DNA of 64,000 nucleotides from Bedellia somnulentella (taxonomy: Eukaryota > Arthropoda > Insecta > Lepidoptera > Bedelliidae). This document shows positions 57,901 through 64,000 of this stretch, one piece after another. The stretch spans positions 5,952,001 through 6,016,000 of the forward strand of contig OY755172.1 in NCBI GenBank assembly GCA_963576735.1, written 5' to 3'. Under the pieces are notes generated by a model, which was not told the DNA's origin, did not search any database, and saw nothing but the letters and a program-made list of their open reading frames with translations. The translations under genes and the position numbers were made by a program. How positions within the stretch are numbered: position 1 is the first letter of the stretch; each line of letters starts with the position of its first letter.

Positions 57901-60900
57901 TGATGGTTTTATTTTATCATCTTTTTCCCACTCATCTTTCAAAAGTGGCTGACAAATTTCTAATCCTGAAGGACTTTGGGGATTTATAGCTGTGAGAATG
58001 TATATATATGGCATGAGAATAGACATATAATTTACCTATCAAGAATAGATATTAGAGAGATTGGTTAGATGATAAACTTACCCTCAATATTGACTTCAAT
58101 TTGGTCTAAAGTTGCAGTTGGGTGATGAAGCGTAAGTGAGGCTGGTTTGTGCAGAGGAGCCGGGCCTGGCAAGGTTACTCGGGCACCGCCACCCCCGCCT
58201 TCAGCTACTTCTATTACTAGCGGACAGCCAGGTACTCGCATCTGATAAAGTTACATTAGGAAGTTAATAAAATGCAATAGAAAGCAATAGAATAATACAG
58301 TTCAAATCAAATATTCTAAAGCAACTATGGACATTCCTTTGAAAAGTATAAATTGTTTATGTGATCAACTTCTGTTAGGTACCAAATGAGACCCCATTAA
58401 AATATTATAGTTATAGTACAAAAATCAGAAGTCTCTCATGTTTGATTTGAAATAACAAAATAATTGAAACATTAAATATTAATATGTTTTTACTCACCTT
58501 ATTGAATGAAACATTCACAATATGTTCACAAGCTTCTGTTGGGGTGAAGGAGACAGTAAAACGAGCATTTCCCTGAAAACAATGCTAGCATTAGTAAAAT
58601 TAATAGCTATAGGTTATACAAAACAAACAGGAACAACAACCAAAGATTGCAAGACTTGCTCGAGAAGATGGTCACTGAGATTAAATATTGCAACTTGATT
58701 TTACAATATTAGTTATTTAGAGACTTTTAAGGGATGTAGCTAGAAAAGATACTAGAATAAATAATTATTTATTCTATAATTATAATTAGAAAATTGATTG
58801 CTTTTATATTAATCGTTAGAAGAAGAGAAGAAAAGATAATAAGGCTAAAAACTATCAATGGAAAATATACATATATATTTCACTCTTAAATATTTTTTGC
58901 GAATTCGCACATTAAATTTATCTCAATGGTAAAGTGTTTAAGTATAAAAAAAAGACGCTCAATTTTGATGTGATCATCGGTTTCTTACAAGTCTTGTGCA
59001 ATACAAAGAGAATATTTTAAAAATGTACCTGGGGATGAACTTGTGTAGGGATGTTGAGTCCATGAGCAGACACCGTGATCTCAAGGTTTCCTTCCCCTGC
59101 TTGTGCTGCATCAACTGCAAGTTGGACTGGCACTCCAACTCGAGCCAATGTGCCGCCTGTCACACTAACCAATTTCCCATCATATGCTTTGCATACAAAT
59201 GGGGTACCCTGGAAAATGAGATAAAAGCATCAGAAATGTATTGTAGCCTTTATTAATAATGAGAGGAATATTTTAACTATATGTACATCCCTTTCAACTA
59301 CATGGAAATTAAGGGTTTAGAGTTATACTTATATTATTGCTTTAAAAATAAAATAAAAATATACACAAAAATGTTACATATTTAGAAAGGAATATTTTTT
59401 TATGACACAGATTTCTGTTTCATGGTTGTGGGTTTTTTATAGTTACTACAAAAATAACCAAGTATCAAATGTGATATTTAAAATTGAGTAAAAGATTAAA
59501 AATACAAGTCAAGTCAAGTTATTGGTATAAGCAGAGACACACAATTGGCACAATTGGCATATTGATATAATTGGCAACAGAAAAATAAGCTATCATTCAA
59601 CATTCTCTTCTTACCGGTATAGCTTGATTATTATATTGCGCTGTGAGAGTATGTGGTCCAACGTTTCTCGGTGTAAAGCTAGCCGTAAGGCCAGATACTG
59701 CATCTCCAGTAAGACGAACCGGCACTTCTCCTCTGGGCCCTTTCACTGTGACTGTGAGCTCGCCACCGCCAGAACCTTCGACTCGGACTGGACATTGTGC
59801 TAGTTCTCCAACGGCAATCAGTTCTATTTCAAAAAAGTGTAATTTTACTGTTGAATTGAATGAATTGTAAACTTCTGACTGAGCAATAACATAAACATAA
59901 CCTTAAAATTAAAACCCAAACAATAGGGATGTAATAGCAACATCCAACATCGTAGACATTTTTTTTTTATATACCGAATGAATCGATGTTATGAGTTTCC
60001 TACAACACAATACATACATACATATACTCACGGCCTCACGGCTATAAATCTCTATATGAGGTATCCAGAGCTAAGAAATTAGAAATTCCTCAGCCACTTT
60101 TGGAAAGTTAAGTAAGGAAAAGATGGTAAAATGAAGGTTGTTGGTGATGGGTCTCCCACCTCATCGCCCAAAAATTCCTTAAAAGCCCCAATACCGCTAA
60201 TCGCCTCTAACGTACATCCACCGGAAGAAATGGGGTAGTGCTATTCTACGCCGACACTACACAGTGAACATAATATACACATAACAATAATAGAAATTCA
60301 CAAAATTGACAATAAATCACAAAGTTGAATTAACCGCTACCCTATGGGTGGATTACGAGTTTTATCAAATCGTTTACTTTACGCCGTTAGAAAAGTCATG
60401 CTATTAAATATTTTGTTCATGAAAATGACCGCGCGATGCGATGAGGTTGCGGGTTCAAGTCCTGCTGGTGTCAATAAATTTTCTGTCCTTCATTAATTAC
60501 AAACATACATTGTTTTCATTCTGATATATGGAACACGCACGATCATTCTGATCGAAAACGAAATTTTGATTGAAACTCGCAATCTGCCTGCTGTAGCATA
60601 CCAGGCATACATACTCTTTGAATAAAACCAATTTCACAGACCTGCAAATTTTAACTTTTATTTTCCCCTTTTGGATTTGAATGCTGATCTTGGGGTATTT
60701 TGGTGCGTAGATTACGAATATGTACTTGGTTTTTTTCTATCACCCTCAGTTTTTTGAAAAATCCCTACTTTGTAAAATTGAAAAAAACACGACTTTATTT
60801 GAGTATTAATTTTTTATTACAATTAAGAAACAATTACATGACTTTAAAACATTAAAAATATATTTGGGGGACAATAAAAAAATAAATAAAAATATCAAAT

Positions 60901-63147
60901 ACTTTTGTGGTATCTTGCTTTTTTTTCACTGAAGCTCCGATTGTGAGATTTTCGCTTGAAATTGCGACTTGCATCATCTCGCTTTAACAGCCAACAATAG
61001 TCTGCCATCATTGTTTTATTCCACTTTCCCTGATAGCGACGTTCCATCTCCTTCAAATCCTGGTGAAATCTTTCGCCTTGCTCTTCACTTACAGCTCCCA
61101 AGTTATCAGGAAAGTAGTTCAAATGTGAATTAAGGAAATGAAGTTTAATGCTCATCGAACATCCCATTTTTCCGTAATTTTCAATAATTTTCTCCACAAT
61201 TTCAATCTTCAGCATGGTTCTGAGGTTCTCTCCATACCACAGGCGATAGGAGATCAAAGGTATTGTTCTTTCCTTTTGACCACTTTCGAAGTTCACGAAC
61301 GCACGTCGTACAAACTTTATGTGGGACCCACTGTCTATCTTGATTGGCAATTGTTAGGCCAAAATACATATTGTAAACATTACTTATGAATTCAGTAATG
61401 TTATGCTGCTGTTTTCTCAGCATAAACTGCCCACAAATGTAGCAAAAATTGTCCGGAGAGTTTAAACACTTTCGCGATGACATTTTTCAAGTGAGCGTTA
61501 TGAATTGCACAGAAGTACTGATTTGTAGAAAAAATGATATTGCTATTTATACAAAAAATATATCATCTACCTTCATTAACTCTTTTCTAACGATTTAAGT
61601 GAATTTTTATAAAAAAAAACATTAAGTCTACTAGAAACGAGGTATTTAGCAAATGACTCAAAAATCCTATTTTTTTTTATAATAAAGGTATGTGACTTAG
61701 TTAATTAAGTTTTATTTAACTAATTTTATATTTATTAGAACTCATTAATTAGTGTCTAATGCATTCAGTGCATTTTTTGTTTAATTCGAATCGATTTAAA
61801 TAAAATATTATTTAAAAACTAGGAAGGCCTAGGTAATTTTGGAAAAATTAAACGATGCTAAATAACTAAAAAACCTGACGTGATGGAATTTTTTAAATAT
61901 TTTTCCTGTAATCAGCGCCCCAAAATCTATCCAAATCAGTCATCAAAACTGAAAGGGGAAAACCATTGCAGACCTGTGTTTCTTATAGCTGTTTAAAATA
62001 GCTATGCATAATCAAATTAAGATTAGAAGCAGATTATTTGAAAAGTTAGTTTCAAAATGAATTTTAATTTTGTAAATATATGAATCTTCACCGATGTGAA
62101 GTTACTCAGGGACAAGATATTTTAACTAAGCAGTACAGCATCTATGTAATAAAGGAAGAACATACCTATTGCAGCTGTATCAATTGTAACTTTTTGGGCT
62201 GGGGCAACATGAAATACGAACGGCGATGATGGCACTGGCTCGTCATTGAATTTGATGTCCACTCGATGTGGTGTCGGCGTTTCTGGTCTCCAAAATACCA
62301 AACACCGGCCACCCCCCACAACCTGAAATGATGAAGTTTTTATTAGACATTGTTACTCATACATTTATTTTTTGTATCAATGTTAAATAATAACAGTTTT
62401 ATTATATCAATTCATCCCCCTCGCTTACTAAAGCGATATTAAATTTTCCCATTATCAAATATTGCGGTAAGAAACATAGTTTTGCACAGATAGGATTGAT
62501 ATAGATTTAATCAGTCAAAAGCTTTTAGAGATTGGCTCACTAGTTTCTGACATTATCCTGCCCTGCTAAAATTCTTCTTTAAATATAATACTAATTTTAG
62601 ATCCTTCTTGTCATCTTCTTATCTTTACAAAACACCTAGGAAGCGACGTAATTTCTATTTAATTTAATTGACTTTGAATAAATAGTTTTTTGTATATATT
62701 TTTATTTATGGTTCCATGCAATATTTCATCGCTATTTATTATAAAATAATGTTTTTTTTTTCACTTTTTGTATTGTTTTTTTATATTGTATGTGGTGTTA
62801 AATGTTAACATAAATAAACGAGTTATCTATCTATCTCTCTATTTTGTACGATCCTGGATTCCTGGCTAATCTTCCCATAACCGTCAATATTTTCATACAG
62901 AACCTATTATTTTTTACACTTCTTACGCCTACATATCTGTTTTATCTAAATGTGTTCTCCGTAGTCGTCTTCTACTGACATTGCCATTTACCCAAACTAT
63001 CATAAAATAATTTTTTTTCTTGTTTTCCTATTCGAATATCAATCGTATGTACTTCATTCAAAATATGATTTACCTGGACATGATTGGGAACTTCTCCTTC
63101 ATTTATTGAAATTTCTAACTGACCTTCTCCCGCAGCACTAGCATCAA
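39848..63147 (-). CDS. Filamin-type actin cross-linking protein, C-terminal ~1655 residues in 32 exons
   Basis: 32 consecutive exons, listed individually, join without any phase conflict into one frame of about 1655 codons ending in TAA. The product is a chain of filamin-type immunoglobulin repeats of about 95 residues, seen from recurring GEG/GPG-L-V and PGSPF motifs (for example GEHVPGSPFVLKV). Filamins are dimeric cytoplasmic proteins that cross-link actin and anchor membrane receptors. The CH actin-binding domains should lie beyond the right edge. Many repeats are rather divergent, which fits jitterbug better than cheerio, but I cannot settle that by eye. Introns are full of mobile elements and partial exon copies. 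Confidence 0.9.
40414..40497 (-). pseudogene. Partial copy of the 3' end of filamin exon 31 (fragment 1)
   Basis: 27 codons ending QRENQKDRTILCK with five synonymous and no amino-acid differences, followed by GTGGGT. No acceptor was seen. Confidence 0.8.
40557..40620 (-). pseudogene. Partial copy of the 3' end of filamin exon 31 (fragment 2)
   Basis: 19 codons (AFRVEMQRENQKDRTILCK) with seven synonymous and no amino-acid differences from exon 31, followed by a good donor GTAAGA. There is no phase-correct acceptor. Confidence 0.8.
40720..40899 (-). CDS. Filamin exon 31
   Basis: 180 bases, phase 0 to 0, with acceptor TTATCCGACCCAG. Encodes FMCDTRGAGAGQLTVRVRGP and QRENQKDRTILCK. Two partial copies lie downstream. 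Confidence 0.92.
41329..41490 (-). CDS. Filamin exon 30
   Basis: 162 bases, phase 0 to 0. Encodes YEHGDGTFTLNVKPQEAGRH and GEHVPGSPFVLKV, the strongest filamin signature in the window. Confidence 0.93.
41767..41942 (-). CDS. Filamin exon 29
   Basis: Encodes SGAGLQGGVVGREIRSWIDT and RRAGPGELTAHCTGPNK. Phase 1 to 0, donor GTATTG. Confidence 0.9.
42290..42463 (-). CDS. Filamin exon 28
   Basis: Acceptor TTCACCACCAG, donor GTATTT. Encodes RATYTPRRAGDHQLRVLWAG. Phase 1 to 1. Confidence 0.88.
42959..43174 (-). CDS. Filamin exon 27
   Basis: 216 bases, phase 1 to 1. Encodes SGEQELELTYNGALVPGAPR and RVTLAGRGLAHAAPHTPAV. Confidence 0.88.
43360..43789 (+). mobile_element. TA-target MITE, copy 1
   Basis: Same family as 46515-46950 but in opposite orientation, flanked by TA, in filamin intron 26. 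The first base of the left repeat is mutated. Confidence 0.8.
43971..44115 (-). CDS. Filamin exon 26
   Basis: Encodes LVLDTSNAGPGSLECLLAG, a clear filamin repeat start. Phase 0 to 1, donor GTAAGT. Confidence 0.88.
44596..44775 (-). CDS. Filamin exon 25
   Basis: 180 bases, phase 0 to 0. Encodes DDNGDTGLLECRVVAGAPRE and GPLPGSPFSVK. Donor GTTTGT. Confidence 0.9.
45193..45310 (-). pseudogene. Diverged partial copy of filamin exon 24
   Basis: Keeps HVGKEAAFTIHCVDDTPTV in frame and a GT donor. It has about five amino-acid changes and a one-codon deletion, and upstream homology stops at NSY. The acceptor side is replaced by tRNA-SINE-like sequence. Confidence 0.75.
45450..45607 (-). CDS. Filamin exon 24
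   Basis: Acceptor TTTCCCATAG, donor GTACGA. Encodes APVPGSPVSLGVLSANSS and HVGKEAAFTIHCVDDTPPTV. Phase 1 to 0. Confidence 0.9.
46075..46239 (-). CDS. Filamin exon 23
   Basis: Acceptor TTAATTTCTAG, donor GTGAGT. Encodes DTKGAGVGELDVVCEALGE and RPSAPAHYRIYITYGG. Phase 1 to 1. Confidence 0.9.
46436..46512 (-). pseudogene. Partial copy of the 5' end of filamin exon 23
   Basis: Encodes GELDVVCEALGETCIRMP with one amino-acid change overall and four synonymous changes against exon 23. It is cut on its acceptor side by the MITE at 46515 and loses homology after CCAG. Confidence 0.75.
46515..46950 (-). mobile_element. TA-target MITE, copy 2
   Basis: Terminal inverted repeat GGCTATTTGACT, flanked by TA. 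A second copy in the opposite orientation is at 43360-43789. The shared body includes CACGTGACTAAAAACGA and CGCGAAAACGCGAC. No coding capacity; a Tc1/mariner-type MITE by target. Confidence 0.8.
47094..47222 (-). CDS. Filamin exon 22
   Basis: Acceptor AATGTTTCAG, donor GTAAGA. Encodes SIAGSPYTCESFDPNKVVLS. Phase 1 to 1. Confidence 0.87.
47304..47374 (-). CDS. Filamin exon 21
   Basis: 71 bases with acceptor CTTCTTTACAG and donor GTAATA. Encodes TKSGHLQAEYTITEVGQST. Phase 2 to 1. Confidence 0.87.
47600..47880 (+). repeat. Lepidopteran dispersed-repeat 3' end
   Basis: GACCCGAAAGACTTCGAACT, CCGGGATAAAAAGTATCCTA and a TATAATATAAATAGGAT end. A related copy lies at about 3300-3510. Confidence 0.6.
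47982..49254 (+). mobile_element. Degenerate mariner (Tc1/mariner) transposon
   Basis: Terminal inverted repeats of about 31 bp beginning CGAGGGGCATGCCAA are flanked by TA (47980-47981 and 49255-49256). The plus-strand transposase starts at 48166 with MELSRRDFRAMIYYDFQKGL. It has a stop at about 48303 (RATLFN then TGA) and a frameshift near 48565. Catalytic motifs remain: GDETWLYIYDPESK and WHHDNAAPHTSA, consistent with DD34D. It is a dead copy in filamin intron 20. Confidence 0.93.
48166..49225 (+). pseudogene. Mariner transposase, broken
   Basis: The N-terminal helix-turn-helix half (to RRITYVELERELGIG) carries an in-frame TGA. After a frameshift near 48565 the catalytic half runs open from 48548 to 49225 (225 codons), ending in TGA. 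It cannot make full-length enzyme. Confidence 0.9.
49286..49422 (-). CDS. Filamin exon 20
   Basis: Encodes GIGLYQAQVGRVASFSIDTL. Phase 0 to 2, donor GTGAGA. A mariner ends 29 bases past the donor. Confidence 0.88.
49784..49852 (-). pseudogene. Partial copy of the 3' end of filamin exon 19
   Basis: Encodes PMVVDVAPQNASQE against PMVVDVAPQNSSQE, followed by a GT at the same place. Most differences are synonymous. No acceptor side is retained. Confidence 0.75.
49915..50135 (-). CDS. Filamin exon 19
   Basis: Acceptor TTTTTACTCCAG, donor GTCTGT. Encodes STSNAGAGRLSCRVWCAGQ and MVVDVAPQNSSQE. Phase 1 to 0. Confidence 0.88.
50493..51289. mobile_element. ~790-bp palindromic foldback element
   Basis: The arms (about 50493-50840 and 50944-51289) are complementary over nearly their whole length, with a centre near 50890. 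They contain G-rich runs (GGGGGGGTCGGGGGGC) and three TTAGG units in the left arm with the complement in the right. No coding capacity. Confidence 0.8.
51290..51550 (-). mobile_element. Half copy of the hairpin element beside a splice donor
   Basis: Matches the left arm plus spacer of the palindrome at 4197-4635 in reverse. The other arm is missing and a larger palindrome adjoins. It ends TTTTTGGTGGGAT about eight bases from the exon 18 donor. Confidence 0.8.
51559..51807 (-). CDS. Filamin exon 18
   Basis: 249 bases, the longest filamin exon here. Encodes GTATIEIDESITDIEVISPM and ALKVGRYVVRNSRGPIAEVE. Phase 1 to 1. Its GTAAGT donor is followed within about ten bases by half of a hairpin element. 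Confidence 0.88.
52405..52555 (-). CDS. Filamin exon 17
   Basis: Encodes GLYDVTFVPVSREPHRVSVT and PVPGSPFVCRV. Phase 0 to 1, donor GTAGGT. Confidence 0.9.
52982..53145 (-). CDS. Filamin exon 16
   Basis: Encodes VGRPVTFSVDAAGAGEGTLE, a canonical start of a filamin repeat, after an acidic linker (GLSLDDGVDEERG). Phase 1 to 0. Confidence 0.9.
53476..53697 (-). CDS. Filamin exon 15
   Basis: The acceptor is CAGCAG, a NAGNAG tandem site that could include or skip one codon. Encodes TYTPEAVGRHSVQVTAGGRQ and VPGSPFTCNVYDV. Phase 1 to 1, donor GTGAGA. Confidence 0.9.
54003..54048 (-). pseudogene. Partial copy of the 3' end of filamin exon 14
   Basis: Encodes TSKPKGVPAKIHLTG against TSTPRGVPAEIHLTG in exon 14. 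It ends at a different possible donor context (ACTGG/GTGTTT). Confidence 0.7.
54080..54300 (+). repeat. SINE-like family A copy
   Basis: Sense copy lying between filamin exon 14 and its partial duplicate at 54003-54048. Confidence 0.75.
54309..54501 (-). CDS. Filamin exon 14 (3' end uncertain)
   Basis: Acceptor CCCCCTCAG. Encodes VNFKPVEPAPHTLSVRFNG and AVPGSPFSCPV. The only phase-consistent donor I find is A/GTTAGT at 54308, immediately next to a SINE tail. This end may have been altered by the SINE insertion or the flanking partial duplication. Confidence 0.7.
54857..54942 (-). CDS. Filamin exon 13
   Basis: 86 bases with acceptor TTATTTATAG and donor GTATGC. Encodes AGNLEIIVAVNGRNVPNYVQ. 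Phase 1 to 0. Confidence 0.88.
55207..55293 (-). pseudogene. Fourth, heavily deleted copy of filamin exon 12
   Basis: Keeps the TGGHVLVKAYS start and part of the GRSISFTI end. An internal deletion and loss of the donor leave it non-functional. Confidence 0.75.
55321..55456 (-). CDS. Candidate alternative (mutually exclusive) filamin exon 12b
   Basis: 136 bases, open in the filamin frame, with acceptor GTTGCATAG and a strong donor GTAAGT. Phase is 0 to 1, exactly as exon 12. It encodes FPTGGYVKGSPFLVKAYSA and then the same region as exon 12 with I to K at one site. Using both exons together would shift the frame, so they would have to be alternatives. It could also be an unused duplicate. Confidence 0.5.
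55492..55612 (-). pseudogene. Broken copy of filamin exon 12
   Basis: The donor (GTAAGT) and 3' two thirds are almost identical to exon 12. A 5-base deletion at the SPFL motif and a TAA break its start. Confidence 0.8.
55646..55790 (-). CDS. Filamin exon 12 (copy with complete splice sites, 5'-most of four)
   Basis: Acceptor TTGTCTACAG, donor GTTAGT. Encodes TGGHVEGSPFLVKAYSAARV and APGVVGRPISFTINASHA. Phase 0 to 1. Three further copies of this exon lie downstream in the same intron, and the one at 55321-55456 could replace it. Confidence 0.85.
56046..56138 (-). CDS. Filamin exon 11
   Basis: 93 bases, phase 0 to 0. Encodes RYTISFVPVDVGDHSIE, closing a repeat half. Confidence 0.88.
56359..56528 (-). 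CDS. Filamin exon 10
   Basis: Encodes SPFVCHVSAPARVIGAGSGE and SVDSPASPHVEVLGPARRP. It is much more GC-rich than the surrounding introns. Phase 1 to 0. Confidence 0.88.
56793..56960 (-). CDS. Filamin exon 9
   Basis: Acceptor TTCCACAG; the donor is the weaker GTTTGT. Encodes AAGPGNLEVTVNGGRVPTAA and PHTVELRFNGDHVP. Phase 1 to 1. Confidence 0.85.
57068..57140 (-). CDS. Filamin exon 8
   Basis: 73 bases, phase 0 to 1. Encodes VYDVTAIRVKDVAHGSVGKP, the linker and first strand of a repeat. Confidence 0.88.
57320..57468 (-). CDS. Filamin exon 7
   Basis: I placed the acceptor at GGTCGCGCAG because it restores the phase from exon 6 and the repeat motif GPNGASVPA. Encodes AEFVPRAVGEHRLNVLVDS and PASPFHLK. 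Confidence 0.82.
58082..58241 (-). CDS. Filamin exon 6
   Basis: Acceptor TTTATCAG, donor GTAAGT. Encodes MRVPGCPLVIEVAEGGGGAR and TATLDQIEVNIE, phase 0 to 1. Confidence 0.85.
58498..58572 (-). CDS. Filamin exon 5
   Basis: 75 bases, phase 0 to 0. Encodes GNARFTVSFTPTEACEHIVN, the third and fourth strands of a repeat. Confidence 0.88.
59029..59208 (-). CDS. Filamin exon 4
   Basis: 180 bases, phase 0 to 0. Encodes GTPFVCKAYDGKLVSVTGG and DAAQAGEGNLEITVSAHG, an inter-repeat junction. Confidence 0.9.
59615..59823 (-). CDS. Filamin exon 3
   Basis: Acceptor TTGAAATAG, donor GTAAGA. Encodes PVRVEGSGGGELTVTVKGP and a SFTPRNVGPHTL segment, nearly a whole repeat. Phase 1 to 0. Confidence 0.9.
60012..60265 (-). 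repeat. SINE-like family A copy
   Basis: Near-complete antisense copy in filamin intron 2, so in the gene's own reading direction. Confidence 0.85.
60895..61483 (-). pseudogene. Internally deleted pseudogene of a widespread insect cysteine-motif protein
   Basis: The first part reads from ATG with CYICGQFMLRKQQHNITEF and a VCTTCVRELRKW motif. The frame then shifts into LHFLNSHLNYFPDNLGAVSE and YCWLLKRD, followed by a basic tail. The middle, several hundred residues in the copies I recall, is missing. These are recognisable ends of a repeated, function-unknown family in insect genomes. It is intronless and lies in a filamin intron, so it is a dead insert. Confidence 0.6.
62166..62322 (-). CDS. 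Filamin exon 2
   Basis: CATTTCAG acceptor. Encodes RPETPTPHRVDIKFNDEPVP and SSPFVFHV, the second half of a repeat and a linker. Phase 0 to 1. Confidence 0.88.
63074..63147 (-). CDS. Filamin exon 1 in window
   Basis: Acceptor AATTTTCAG, donor GTAAAT. Encodes DASAAGEGQLEISINEGEVP, the typical first half of a filamin repeat. It enters with two bases of a split codon, so an upstream exon is required. An AAG followed by GTATTTAT at the window edge (about 64000-63990) could be its donor. Confidence 0.85.
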
Positions 63148-63341
63148 CTGAAAATTAAAATAAATTTGTTGGTTCAAGAAATATATTTTCCCATAGCATT
63201 ACTGTATATAACTGCTCTTAAATAAATAATAGTATTTAATTAAACGTTTCACTGCCTTGACTTGGGTCCGCTCCACTATCTTTGTTACTCTACGAATAAA
63301 AGGCTATTTAGCTTTCATTCATGATATTTGAATCTCAAACG

Positions 63342-63700
63342 TTCACGCCGTATATCCCTGAAAGGGTTGCCAGAGGTACTAATACTTCTGAAAATTACGT
63401 GGCATTGTTACCTAGTGTTCAGAGAACCTACGTTTTGCTTGGAAAGCAAAATCACGTGATAGGGGGCCGACCTATCGCCATTTCTGTACGAATACACTGT
63501 CACATGACTAAGTACAACTCACTGTGTGGTTTCTCTTACAATGTTTTCCTTCCCCTCACTGTTAACAGACATGATAAATTATGAGGTACACTTATGTCTT
63601 TAGAAAAGACAAATTGGCGTAGGCCCGACCGTGTATTTGAACCTTCATCGCCTGGGCGATAAGCGGGCCACTACCCACTCTGTGCTAAGAATGCCTTGTT
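63342..63700 (-). repeat. tRNA-derived SINE (family B)
   Basis: Complete copy in the filamin intron at the right edge, in the gene's own reading direction. It shares head, body and GGGATATACGGCGTGAA tail with the copy at 1620-1950. Confidence 0.7.
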
Positions 63701-64000
63701 TAAGAACACGTATGTAGAATTATACCTAATTAGTACGATTTTGTATCGGTCGAAGTTTGAGTAAGATTAATATTGTATATCTCACTAATTAATTATTAAC
63801 TCTTATTTGTTTATTTTATTCATTACATTAAAAGAGTATACTTTTGTATTGTTAACGAAATTATTATTGATCAATTTAAACTTTTAGGTAAGCATTTTCG
63901 TAACTGTCTTCTCCTCTAGTCATATGAGCCGCTTGTTTCACATAACTGTTATATGAGGGAAATTATTAGAAGTAGATGATGGGATGAGGATAAATACCTT

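Overview
The window is insect nuclear DNA, almost certainly from a moth or butterfly. It is AT-rich and intron-rich. Its repeats include SINEs ending in CATA/TATG runs, a mariner, a BEL/Pao relic, an errantivirus and TA- or TWA-target MITEs. All gene models below were built by eye from splice sites and reading-frame continuity, with no search. || Layout. (1) About 4.9-18.7 kb, minus strand: a complete six-exon gene for a secreted TULIP-superfamily lipid-binding protein (JHBP/takeout or group-7-allergen type, 255 aa). Its last intron holds a complete 9.8-kb errantivirus in the same orientation (5519-15313). The element has visually identical 647-bp LTRs, a GCAG target duplication, a tRNA-Leu primer site, gag, pol and env, and a TTTAAAC slip site at the gag/pol frame change. 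(2) About 19-35 kb: a repeat-dense stretch with an internally deleted BEL/Pao element (21351-24438), a 3.36-kb foldback element that splits a SINE (25989-29349), a LINE 3' fragment and many SINE copies. (3) About 36.0-37.3 kb, plus strand: the last two exons and poly(A) signal of an unrecognised gene. (4) 39.8-63.1 kb, minus strand: 32 consecutive exons, in one unbroken frame of about 1655 codons, of a filamin-type actin cross-linker (jitterbug- or cheerio-like). The N-terminal actin-binding (CH) region lies beyond the right edge. || The filamin introns carry a dead mariner, two inverted copies of a TA-target MITE, a large palindrome, half of a hairpin element and a decayed pseudogene. Two of these mobile elements lie within about 30 bases of a splice donor. 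|| Most notable observations: (a) at least six filamin exons have partial copies in a neighbouring intron. Two fragments of the penultimate exon differ from it only at synonymous positions. One full-length copy (55321-55456) has its own splice sites and the same phase, so it is a candidate mutually exclusive exon. (b) The errantivirus looks recent and structurally intact, with a tandem-motif block between env and the 3' LTR. (c) A LINE, a tRNA-derived SINE and the abundant SINE-like family share one 3' tail, and that tail has been amplified into two opposed minisatellite arrays. The CDS calls rest on frame continuity; functions rest on family resemblance.
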